Source: Myrmaecium sp. VS I D KN 1 | Lineage: Eukaryota > Ascomycota > Dothideomycetes > Valsariales > Valsariaceae | Direction: 5' to 3' | Assembly: GCA_019775845.1 (NCBI GenBank) | Contig: JADQAV010000003.1 | Location: forward strand, 618,448-682,447 | Length of the DNA stretch: 64,000 bases | In this document: positions 10,670-21,378 of the stretch, piece after piece | How the letters are laid out: every line of letters starts with the position of its first letter | How positions within the stretch are numbered: position 1 is the stretch's first letter | Made by a program: the position numbers and the translations under genes | Notes under the pieces: generated by a model | What the model saw: the letters and a program-made list of their open reading frames with translations, nothing else | Databases searched by the model: none | Told to the model about the DNA's origin: nothing

Positions 10670-13600
10670 GGTGTGTGCGTGTAAAATGGATGTGTGGGTG
10701 GGCGTGTGGCCGGGTGGCAGCTAAACCCGGATTGGCGGAAGGCGGCCGATGGGGGAAGAAAACTCTAGATGGCCGATGGCGAGGCGTTCGGGACTCGGCG
10801 CGCTCGTCGTAGTAATGCGGTTGAGTCAGAGGCGGCCGGCGGGTAAGGCTGCGACGGCGGCGGTGCCTGAAAGGGTTTCGTCCTGGTAGCCGGTCGAAGG
10901 CGGTCGCAGGCGGTGGTGCCTTAGGCAGTCGGCGGTAGGCGGTAAGCGGTGGGCGGTGGTCGGTGTCGGTACGGTAAGCGGGATCTTCGTGCTCGGGCCG
11001 CGGCGGCGCTGAGGAAACAGTCGGCGTTTACGAGTTCGTCTTGTGCTGGTTCAGTTGACGAAGCAGGAGCAGACAGTCGAGCATCTCAAGAAGGTGAGGG
11101 AGGAGGGAAGGGAGAGAGGAGAGAAGTAGAGAAAAAGTAGAGAAGAAAGGAGTTTCCACCAAGTCGTAAGGGGGCGCGGTCGGGGAAGGGAGCCAGCGGG
11201 TTATGTACGGGGTTTGCGCGCGGTGCAGAAAAACTTTCACGATCGTGAGGGCACCGGTCAACAAGGCATGAGTAACAGCAACGAAGGGTGAGAACATCGG
11301 ATGGCCTTCTGAGGTGATCGAGCCGCGCCGGCAAGCAGGACCGGGCGGCCACCAGCACCACCAGGGACCACCGCGAGCCACTCCAAGCAACCACACGCAG
11401 CACAACCATCCGCACCGCCAGATGGCAGCGAAACACCATCCCCCTTCCGGCAGGGCCACCCACACACTCACACACACATCCGCCCCACGCCCCACCGACG
11501 CCCACCGACGGCCATCGACCATCGACCATCGACCATGGAAGAAGAGCAAGGGGCAAGGGGGATGCGCCCGTCTCCCTCGTGATCGACCATTCTCAGCCGT
11601 GCATCGCTCTCGGTTGCAAAGTCTCCATGATCGCGCATCACTTTCTTCCATCCATCCAACCATCCATCGCCCACGACGACGACACGTTGGCCAGCAAGCC
11701 AGTCTATGACCAATCCCTCCACTTCCCAGCATTCTTTCTTTCTCCCTCATTCTCCTCCATCACATTGCATCTTCTTTTTCTTTATTGCCGGCTGCGCTGT
11801 CCCTGACGCCAGCGAGAAGACAAGAAAAGCCATTCATTCTTTGATCCCCGACTAAACCCAAAAAGGAAGTCCAGACACACACACCCTTACACACACCGCC
11901 GCATCGTCACCTTTAAATCCTCTACTTTCTTTCACTTTTTCTTCTTTGCCAGAGCCTAGACCCCTGTTGGCCCAGGCGACTCGGAGCTCCCTCCCCTTTC
12001 ACCCTTTCCACCCCGTCGTAAACCGAGCTTCAAAATCTTCAAGGGCTTTTTGCCTTTGACAGACAGGCAGACACACACACTCCTTCATGCACCAAGGTGG
12101 CCCAAGCGTCATCATCGAGATTTTTTTCTGCCGTTTTTCCAGAAGGGAGGGGCGGGGTGGGCGGGTAAGGCAAGGTAAAAGGTACCTAGGTGGTGGTGCC
12201 TTACGGCAAGGTAGGTACTTTTTTTACCTAAGAAACCCACACACGGCGGCTACCATCGCCTCGCATCGCCCTCGGAACAAACTCCACTATTTACTACCTA
12301 CTACTACATGTACAGACTCTGACTGTTCCCATCCCATCCTGCGTGGTGTTGTATATGGTGGGTCGACGGACGGGCCCGCTTTCCACCAACTACAACCTCA
12401 GAGAACAACAATGCAAGAGTCAATGAATGCAACCTCAGTACCCTGAACCCTCATCCACATTTTCCTGCTGGGAGAGTGCCCGCTTAGCAGGGCACGAGCA
12501 ACAGCGAGAGCGAGAGCGAGAGCGAGGCAACAACGACGAAACAAAAATCTCAGGAGACGCACGTTCGATGCTTCCTAAACGCTTCCCCCCCCCCCCAGGG
12601 GAGGGGAGGTGGGGGGTGTGGAGGGGGGTTGTTACATAAGAGCAATGCGCGAACAGGGCATGGAGGGCAGGTGGGGTGGGGCTCGTTCTGAACACACACA
12701 AACTCACCCTTCGTTCCTTCCCGTTCGCGGTTGTGGATGTGGATGTGGATGCTGTTGACAGGCAAAGGCAGGCAAGGCAAGTTTACCAGTGGCGTCCCGC
12801 TTTCAAGTTCCCCTCCGCCGCCCCGCCTCCCGCCGCTCCCTGGTGTCTCTTCCAAATTTGGAAACTCTAGGGCTTTTTCGTTAGGTAATATTAGAGGAGG
12901 AAGGCAAGGTACGGAGAACCTTGCCAGGTCAGTACGTATATTCCTTTTTTTCTTCTTTTCCACTACTCTCGCTGCAGCTCAGGCTCTCAAGATCTTTTTT
13001 TTTTTTCTTTCGTAAGGTAGAGAGGTTTTCCACCTAGCACTCGCTTCTCATGAACGACGACTATCCCGCCCATCCATCGTCCAAGCCTTGGTCCATCACT
13101 TGGCTCCCGTCTTGTCCCGCAAGGTACCAGGAACTAGTTTATTATAAAGTCTCAGCTTTGACATATCATAATCCATATAACCCACTATTATTCACCCCCA
13201 TATAACGTACCCAGATACAGCACAGCACTACCAACCGGAACGGCTACCGTCGGCCCCTCCCTCCCCAGCCCTCCCTCTCCACGTCCCGATGCTCCTCTGA
13301 TATGTCTCATCTTCCATCTCTGTTTCCCCTTTGTCCAGAGCTATGTAGGTACGGTGCATGATTCAGCATCCGCTCCCTTGCAATTGCGTTGCAATGTGAT
13401 GCGATGACCGTGCACTGGGCATGTGCGGCTTGCTACTTGCTACACACACCGCTCCCTCCTCCCTCCCCCCCTCCTGCTCCCCCTGTGCCCTCCTCCTCTT
13501 TCAGGCGGGGATAGCCCCGGTTGGAAGGCGTTCTAGAAGCTTGAGTGATGCGTGTGATGGGGGGTTCCCGTCTCCCCGCCCGCCGCTTGCCTACCTTACC

Positions 13601-15647
13601 TACCTTACCCGCCGTCGGAGAGGGAAGGCGGAGGGGTTGCGCGGAACTAGGTTGGTAGGTTAGGTGTAGGTTCTTATGGTGCCTGAGTTGCGTTGTGTAT
13701 CGACATTATCCGAATCAGGATTCCTACGGCAAAGCACGTGTAGAAGCTAGCGGATATCGGACTATTTATTCGAATTCCTAGTAACCAGAAGCATACAGCA
13801 AATCCGCATCGCTTTATGTAGCTGATGTATGTCCTCCGTGGGAGGTCATACATACCTCTCCCTCCCCTCTCTCCGCCATTCTACCAATTTATCGTATAAC
13901 CTCTGTCGCAATTTTGTACTCGTATGTCGCTCACAACGAGGCAGCGAGTAGGATCAGCATCGCGGTTACGCGATCCCCGCCCTCCATCGCGCATACTCAT
14001 GTTTCTGACTCACCTCGCTCACCGCGTACTACCTAAACGGCATCCTCCACCAACAACCCCCGGCTCACATAATCTACTCAAGGAATGATGCGAAGGGGGC
14101 GCGTGGACGCGTGTTTTTCTGTTTCCGCTCCCTCCATCCGCCGTGTTCCTCCCTGCGTCCCTGGTTGCGTGGTGTCATGCGGTTACTGCTTTGAGGAATA
14201 AATAGCGCGCGTGGGGAGAGCTATTTACCCCTGGGGGAATTGTAGGGAGGGATGTGAGGCTTTTTCTTTATGCGGAGGAGGGGCGGTGTTGCTGGAGCGA
14301 AAGGTACCTCATGAAGGTACCTTGTTGGCTCCTTCGCCTGCTCCGAGGAGGACGACGACATGAGGTGAGTGAGGTTCTTGTCTGCGCGGGCGTTTGCGGG
14401 ATGGGAAGTCGCTCCACCTCCATCCATCTTGCTATTGTATGCCCATGTATTAGCGTCCATCCGTCTGTACTTTCCTCTTAAACCTCACCTCACCTCACCT
14501 CAACTTGCCTCTTCCTCCATCCCTCATCCTTCTTCCTTCCTTCGTCCTTCGTCCTCTCTCCTCACTCATTCCAACGCCAACCAAATTCAACGGAGCACGC
14601 AAAGCAAAGCAAAACCAAACGAACATCAACCCCATCTTCCTCTCCCTCCCCTATATATATCCAGCCCAACCCAGCTCGTCCCACTCAAAACCACCTCCCC
14701 CCGCATACATGAATAATCCCTTGAAATTCCCCAAAATACCTCCCAAACGTCCGTTCCCTACTCCCCGCCGCGCGTAGCAAGTCAATCCAAATACAGTAAC
14801 GCAGGCAAACACGTTATCTGCTATCCCGGGCATACAACCCCCACGCTCATCTGGAGTTGCCTAGTACAAGGGGGGTGCACAAACGGGTTGGACACCTGGG
14901 GAGTATCTTAATCTTGTTCAAGTAATAGCTAAACCATTCCATGTCAAGAGATTTCTAGATACTGTTAGAATCCGAGAGGGGTGTCCAACCCGTTCATGCC
15001 ACCTCCTTGTATACGTCCTGTCTGTCTATACCTACCCGGGCGGAAATTGGGGGAAGGGAGGGGCGGGATTTCCCGCGACGTCCCGCGACTTCCCGCTCCC
15101 CGCTTCACTGCAAGGCTGGTGGGGTTGGTTGGGGTGGGGGCTGATTGAAATCCTCAGGCATCCACGCACGCGGGTATGGGAAAACAAAAAAAGGCAAGAG
15201 TCCAAGAACAACAATTTTCAGTACCTTGCCTTCTCGGCTCTTTTCCTCCCTCCCTACTGCCCGTTGTTTCCGTAGTATCAACCTGCACGATGCCGTATTT
15301 CGTGGGGCTAATATGAAATAGAGACAGCGTATGAAAGAGAGAAACTACAGGGATATGATGGACAGAAAAGCATACAGCAGCAGGAACATCGCTGATAGTT
15401 ACATACTTAACTACTACTGTGCCCACCCAATCTGCCGGTGCCTAAAGAGGGGAGGGGCTGATGTATACGCTGTACGCTGCGTGAATGTTGGCTCTGCTTC
15501 ACTGTGTGATCTTCAATATTTGACGGTTGACATGCGTGCTGCGAAAAGGGAAAAGGAGATAGAATCTCGGGTTCTGCAATTCTACAATGCTGCAAGGGTA
15601 TATCCGCCCACCATCACCGTCAACATCCGCCGCCAACCCGAAGCACA
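10670..15647. other. 5-kb intergenic region with a MITE; no gene seen
   Basis: Contains the arrestin promoter side on the left and the 3' flank of ureD on the right. No frame gives a believable protein. Frequent short motifs of the CCTTACC/GGTAAGG type occur at about 12170-12235, 12905-12925, 13010, 13585-13610, 14305-14325 and 15220. GAGAGC repeats lie at about 12508-12525 and GGATGT repeats at about 12733-12752. The MITE at 14867-15009 is listed separately. Confidence 0.6.
14867..15009. mobile_element. Tc1/mariner-like MITE, 143 bp
   Basis: Terminal inverted repeats of 30 bp at 14867-14896 and 14980-15009 match at 25 of 30 positions. The inner 15 bases (AACGGGTTGGACACC, and its complement) are identical, and the ends start CAAGG and finish CCTTG. 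TA dinucleotides flank it at 14865-14866 and 15010-15011, the target duplication expected for the Tc1/mariner superfamily. The 83-bp interior has no coding capacity and is A+T-rich relative to its surroundings. It is therefore a non-autonomous element. Superfamily assignment rests on the TA duplication only. Confidence 0.85.
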
Positions 15648-16823
15648 TCACCTCAAACACAAAAGCGCCCGCTCCCCAAACTCCCTCTCCACCGTGCCCT
15701 CCCGCTGCAACATATCGCTCAACCACGCCTTCCCACCCTCCACCTCCCTCGCCCCAAACTTCACCAACACCAACCCCCGCACCGCCGCCGCCGACCAAAC
15801 CACACCATCCGCCTTCTCCCTCCGCAGCCTCGCCGTCCTCCAGCGTTCCCGCTCACTGCCCCCTTCCTCCTTCTCCCACCCATCCCACCTCCTCTCCCCC
15901 ATCCGCGGTCCCATACCAAACTCCTGCACAAACCACCGGCCCACGCGCCCAAACACCGGCCCGCTCAGGATTAAGCTGCCGAACACGCCGAGTCCGTCCA
16001 TCCGCCCGCGCACCCCGCCCGTCACCGCGTCGGCCGCGTCCAGGTGCAGGTTGTCCCGCAGAATCAACCTGCTCCGCCGCTGGCCATCGCCTTCAGATCC
16101 TTCGGAGCCATCGGGGCTTCCGGCGCCTACCGCCCAGACTTCATTCCGACTCGCATATGTCTGCAGCGCCCAGCGCTCGCCGCGCGCGCGCCGGCCTTCG
16201 CAGACCCAGTCGAGGACGCAGAGGCTGGCTGGACCTGGCTCTTCTTCTTCCTCATTCTCAACCTTTTCCCCGCCCTTCTCCCCAACTTTGGGTTTCCCAC
16301 CCCCGCTCGGGGAAACCAGCTCGTACCGCTGCTCCTGCGCGAACCGGCTGCGGGCGAAGGGCTGGACGGGGTCGGGCAGCCAGAGAAGGGCGCTGCCGGG
16401 GTGGAGGTGGAAGTGGGTTGTTTGGCGGGTGGTGGTTGGGTTGGAGGGGAGGGCGGCGGCTTTGCCTTCGGCTTCGGCGCCGGCGAAGATTTTGGTGCTC
16501 CCTTGGCTCAGCAGGAGGAGCCGCGTGTGTGGGCGGAGGGTGAGCGTGAGGTCGAGGTTGTCCCCAGCGACGAGACCGCCGCCGTAGGAGAGCAGGTAGA
16601 GGGTGTGTATTGTGCGGGGGAGGAGGGGGGTGGAGTCGCCTTCGTTCGTGTCGTTGTGCGTGCGTGCGGGCGCGATGCAGGGCGTGTGGAGGGTTTGCGG
16701 CGCGGGCGCGATGAGCTTGAGAGGGTATTGGTAGGAGAGCGTGCGGATGGTTGGCGGTTGGTGGGTGATCTCGACGACCCCGCGGCCTGGGTGGGATGTG
16801 CTTGGGGCGAAGGGTGAGGGCAT
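15648..16823 (-). CDS. ureD: Urease accessory protein UreD
   Basis: 391-residue single-exon gene. UreD/UreH is the chaperone that docks on apo-urease and, with UreF and UreG, guides Ni2+ into the active site, so it is needed for urea use as nitrogen source. Family marks are GGGLVAGD at 81-88, SQGSTKIF at 106-113 and LPDPVQPF at 149-156, then the C-terminal half with WFVQEFGMGPRMGERRW. ATG at 16823 is the first ATG in an open frame that continues upstream only through a GTG. A Glu-rich insertion (KVENEEEEEPG) at about 188-198 is not typical of bacterial UreD and looks like a loop expansion. It is transcribed away from SCC3 with 617 bp between the two starts. No urease structural gene is in the window. 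Confidence 0.92.
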   Translation of the reverse strand: MPSPFAPSTSHPGRGVVEITHQPPTIRTLSYQYPLKLIAPAPQTLHTPCIAPARTHNDTNEGDSTPLLPRTIHTLYLLSYGGGLVAGDNLDLTLTLRPHTRLLLLSQGSTKIFAGAEAEGKAAALPSNPTTTRQTTHFHLHPGSALLWLPDPVQPFARSRFAQEQRYELVSPSGGGKPKVGEKGGEKVENEEEEEPGPASLCVLDWVCEGRRARGERWALQTYASRNEVWAVGAGSPDGSEGSEGDGQRRSRLILRDNLHLDAADAVTGGVRGRMDGLGVFGSLILSGPVFGRVGRWFVQEFGMGPRMGERRWDGWEKEEGGSERERWRTARLRREKADGVVWSAAAVRGLVLVKFGAREVEGGKAWLSDMLQREGTVEREFGERALLCLR

Positions 16824-17440
16824 TGTCGGCGGATCTCCCCTGTGGCGGCTGGAGGTGGGACGAATGAGTGAATACCTGGCGCGGTTATGGTGAGAGCGTC
16901 GACATTGTTGCAGAGATATGTTCGGCGAGTGTAAGGTTGTGCGGAGCTGGAAGTGAGTGGTAGAGGGGCTCGCGGAGCTGTAGAGATAAATCAGAAGTAG
17001 GGTGCGGCCGTTCACCACCGACGGCCGGGGCGCGCATCAGGCAACAAACATCACTACTTCTGCCTGTGATATCTGTCCTCCCATGACATCCGGCTTTATC
17101 CACATTCATAGCCACAGCCCTCTCTACATACTCCGTCTTTTGCCGTGCAACTGCGCCGTTCCATCCCGCTCTTCTATCAATCCCGCCAACCTGGCCCAAG
17201 CTTCTTCTGCCCAGGCAGACAGGCACCCAAGCGAGTTCCTCACGGTCCTTTGCCCGGCCGCCCGCCCATCATCAACCCGACCCGACCGTCCCACGTAAAC
17301 TCACCATCCACAACGCGTCTCTGCACCCATCCCGCACACCCGCCATCCATCCATCTCTCCACACGGCGCGGGCGCGCGCAACCACCTCCCCCCCATTGGT
17401 ATCCTCACTCCCGAATCCACCACTCACCTAACCCCCTTCG
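16824..17440. promoter_or_regulatory. Divergent intergenic region, ureD / SCC3
   Basis: 617 bp between two divergent ATGs, so it must hold both promoters. A C-rich segment with few G precedes the SCC3 ATG (17240-17440), as is common before fungal start sites. I do not see a clear TATA box. Confidence 0.6.
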
Positions 17441-20400
17441 ATGCCCGGCCGACTCGTCGAGCGTTCCGCCGACGGCATGGCCTCATCTGCAGAAGACGAC
17501 GCCGCGGTCACGGTCAGCACCGCGACGCGGCGCAAGTCCGGACGCGTCGTGCACAAGCCCGAGTTCTACGGCGCATCCAGCCCGGCGGCGTCGGTGGCTC
17601 CGACGAAGCGCAAGCGCGCCGCTGAGGACGACGAGGAGGAAGAGGAGCAGGGCCCCGCCGCCGCCGAGGATGAGGAGAACGACGTTGACATGGACGCGTC
17701 TGAGGACGACGTCGAGGAGAGCGAGGGCGAGGCTGACGAGGAGGAGCGCAAGGAACAGCGGAGGAAGGCTCGCAACAATCGGGCTAAGGCGAAACCGACG
17801 CAGAAGAAATCGGCGCCTCCGCCCAAGAAGAGCCGGACGAATGCGAATGGCGAGGGCGTCAGCTTGGCGATCCGTGCCGCGGCGACGCAGAAGAAGAAGA
17901 AGCGACCCGTCAAGGCGAAACCGATTGCGGATGCTGCCGAAGAGGGCGGTCTTTATGGTGAGTCTAGGGTTGCATGTTCCTGTTGCTGTTCACGAGCGCG
18001 TCGCGTTAGCTAATATGACTTTCGTCGCGCAGCCGAAATCTTCTCGGGCGAGAACAGCGTGGATAAGGTCGCGGAGCATTGGGTGGAGCAGTTCAAGGAG
18101 AACGAATCGCAAGCGGTCACGGACATTGTCAATTTCGTGCTGAAATGCGCGGGCTGCGATATCAAGGTCGACGTGCACGACATCGAAGACCCGGATAGCT
18201 GTACGAGCAAGCTGGGAGATATTCAGGATGAATACCAGGCAGTAAGTGGGATTCTGTTGCTTCAGTTGCTACAAATGCACCATTGACACGCCTTTAGCAA
18301 AACATCACCGATTACCCTCTCATTTCTAAAGGCAAAGGAGCTACATCTTTCAAGAAATCCATTGTCGACTTTTTCGACTCGTTAACCACCATCATTGCTC
18401 AAACGAACCTTCTCTATGAAAACATTGATCTCATGGAGAACATCGAAGTTTGGATCAGCACCATGTCATCCGCCGGCAACCGACCATTCAGACACACCGC
18501 CACCATCGTGTCTCTCGCCATCATCAGCGCGCTGTGCGACATCGGCCGGAGCTTGGTCGAAGAATCATCCAAGAACCTGCGTCTGGTCGAATCGGAGAAG
18601 AAGAAGGCGCGTCCGAACAAATCGCGGATCGCGGAGTTCGACGCAATGTCCAAAGATTACGAGAACAAGCGGGAGCAGCTCGACAACATCATCAAAGACT
18701 GGTTCGACACCGTCTTCGTGCACCGCTACCGGGATGTGGACCCGAAGATCCGCGTCGACTGCGTCCAAGCGCTCGCGGACTGGATCATGACCTACCCCGA
18801 CCTGTTCTTCGACGGCCGTCACCTCCGCTACCTGGGCTGGGTGCTCTCGGACAGCTCCGCCCCCACCAGACTCGAGGTCGTGAAGCAGATGCAACGGCTT
18901 TACAAGGACCAGAACAAGATCGGCGGGCTGAAGACCTTCACCGAGCGTTTCCGGCCCCGCATGGTCGAGATGGCCACCCGCGACGCCGAAGCGAACGTGC
19001 GGGCGGCCAGCGTCGAACTGCTCGACATCCTGCGCGAAGCCGGGCTGCTGGAGCCCGACGACATCGACTCGGTCGGACGACTGATTTTCGACTCCGAACC
19101 CCGTGTCCGCAAGGCCGTGGTCGGTTTCTTTGCCGAGAACATCAACGACATGTACGACAGCAAGGTGGAGGAGCTCGGCGGGAAGGAAACCATCGAGGAA
19201 GCGTTTCTGGCGGACGAAGAAGATGAAGACTACGATCACCCGCGCATCGAGTGGCTGAAGCTCAAGTGCTTGGTGGAGGCCCTCGAAGGCTACGACTCTC
19301 AGGACATGGACCTGCCCAGCCAGATCGAGCGCGGTCCCAACGGCAGCAGCTACACCCTCGTGGCCGCCGGGGTGGAGTCTCGCTTCTCGCTCGCGGCTCA
19401 AGTCCTGTACGACCACATCGATGAGATCAGGGAGTGGGAGATTCTGGGCGGCTATCTCTTGTACGACCATTCGAGCACCGCCACTGCGCAAAACGGCACC
19501 GCCAATACCGTTCAAGCCCAGTTCAAGGACGCCTGCACCCTGAGCGAGAAGGAAGAGATCATCCTGCTCGAAATTCTCAACGCTGCCGTAAAGATCCGAC
19601 TGGCGTACGCGGTCGAGCAAGGGACGAGCAAGTCGCACAAGAAGTCCAAGAAGGAGAAGGAGCAGCTGCTGGAGGAGCAGGAAGCCGCAGCACGCCACCT
19701 GGCCGGACTGATCCCGCGGCTGCTGAGCAAGTTCGGGGCGACACCGGAGGCGGCCGCGGCCGTCCTCCGGCTCGAGCACGTCCTTAACCTGGACGTCTTC
19801 CAGGAGCTGCGACAGGACAGCGCCGGCTTCGCCGCCTTGCTGGACGACATCAACCGGCAGTTCCTCACGCACGCGCACGCGGCCGTCCTGGTCGAGGCCA
19901 GCGCCGCCCTCCGCCACGCCCAGGCCCACGATGAGCTGGCCGAGGTGACGGCGCCGAAGGTGCAGGCGCTCTGGGACGAGACGACGGCCTCCCTGCACGC
20001 GCTAGCCCGCCAACGCGACCTCGCCACCCGCGGCTCCCTCTCGGCCCCCGTCCTGACTGCGCTCGCCAGCGCCGTCATGCGCGTCGCCGCCTTGGCCGGC
20101 ATCGCCGACCCGCGCGAGCCGCTCGAGTCCGTGCCGACCGCCCACCCGCCTCCGAGCGCGGCAAAGAAAGGCAAGGGTCGGGGCGGCGCCGGGGCGAACA
20201 GCACCACCGAGGCCCCGCCCACCGAGGCCGTCACCCACCTGCTCGACCTCGTCCGACGCGGGATCCCGACCCCGGACCTGGTCCCCGAGACGGAGGCACT
20301 GGAGGACGAGGTGGTGGTCCAGGCCGCGCGCGCGCTGCTCTTCTACTTCATGTGGACGGTGCGGGCCTGGCGAGACGATCTAGAAGCCGGCCGGCCGATC

Positions 20401-21378
20401 GGGCCGTCCGCCGCGGCGGCGGTGGCGGCCTGCGTTGAGCGCCGCGACGCCTTCGTACGCAACCTGGTCGCGGTCGTCGAGGCGCGGCGCGGGGCGGATG
20501 CCGTGCGTGTCGGCCTCGCGGGCGTGGTGGTGGACGTGCACGTGCTGTTCGCCGGGCTGCGGGGGGTGCGTGAAGGGGCCGCGGCGGAAGGGGCGCAACC
20601 CGAGAACGCGGATGAGGAGGAGGATGATGATTGGCGCGCGCTGATTCGGGATGTGGACCCGAGCGTTCAGAAATTGCTGGCGAGGTGCTTCGAGGCGGCG
20701 GAGCGGACGTACGCACGCAAGGCGCGAAAACACGTCGAGGTCGGCGATGAGGATGAGCCGGTGGACTCGGATGAGGAGCCGGAGGAGGACGAGGAGGATG
20801 AGGAGGGCGGGGCGAGCGAAGTGGAGGAGACGTCGGAGCGCAGCGAGGCGCACGCGGAACGCCAGACCCAGGTCCTCCTTGCGGAACAACGGCTGTGCGA
20901 GCTCGCGGGCAAACTGGTCCTGGGTGTTTTGGCGGGGGTGCTGGATAGCGACGGGGAGGGCCGGTTGCGCAGGCGGTTGGAGCGGAATAAAACGAGGCTT
21001 GGTGCGAATTTTAAGGAGGTGGTTGCGCATTTGGAGGGCGGGGGTGCTGATGCTGCGACTGCTGCGAAGCGGACGCGGGATCGGAGGGCAGCGGGCGAGA
21101 AGATGCAGAATCAGCAACGGGAACAGCGCCCGTCGAAGCAACAGCAGCAGAAGTCGCATAAGAGCGTGGAGCTGATCGAGAGCAGCGAGGATGAAGAGGA
21201 GGACGACGACGACGAAGGAAGCGGCACCGACGACGGCGAGGATGAAGAGGCGCTCAGGAGGAGAGGCTTGCTGGAGGAGCGTAGCGACGAGCAGCAGCAC
21301 GATGATGATGCGACGTCGAATGCGGAGCAGCGGAATGGAGATCCGGAGGAGGAGGAGGAGAGTGTGATTGGGGATTGA
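17441..21378 (+). CDS. SCC3: Cohesin subunit SCC3/STAG (Psc3/Irr1)
   Basis: HEAT-repeat subunit of cohesin that binds Scc1 and DNA and is needed for sister-chromatid cohesion. Exons are 17441-17957, 18033-18241 and 18298-21378, with introns at 17958-18032 (GTGAGT...CGCAG) and 18242-18297 (GTAAGT...TTTAG). The protein is 1268 residues. The N-terminus is acidic and Lys-rich (residues 60-165), as in other SA proteins. The STAG domain follows at about 173-360 (AEIFSGENSV at its start, then FKKSIVDFFDSL). The stromalin conservative domain, VHRYRDVDPKIRVDC through LSDSSAPTRLEVVKQMQRLY, lies at about 380-447. The C-terminus (about 1045-1268) is again long and acidic with Glu/Asp runs. Length and domain order match fungal family members. 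Splices restore the conserved sequence across each junction (GLY|AEIFSG and EYQA|QNITDYP), which supports them. Confidence 0.95.
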
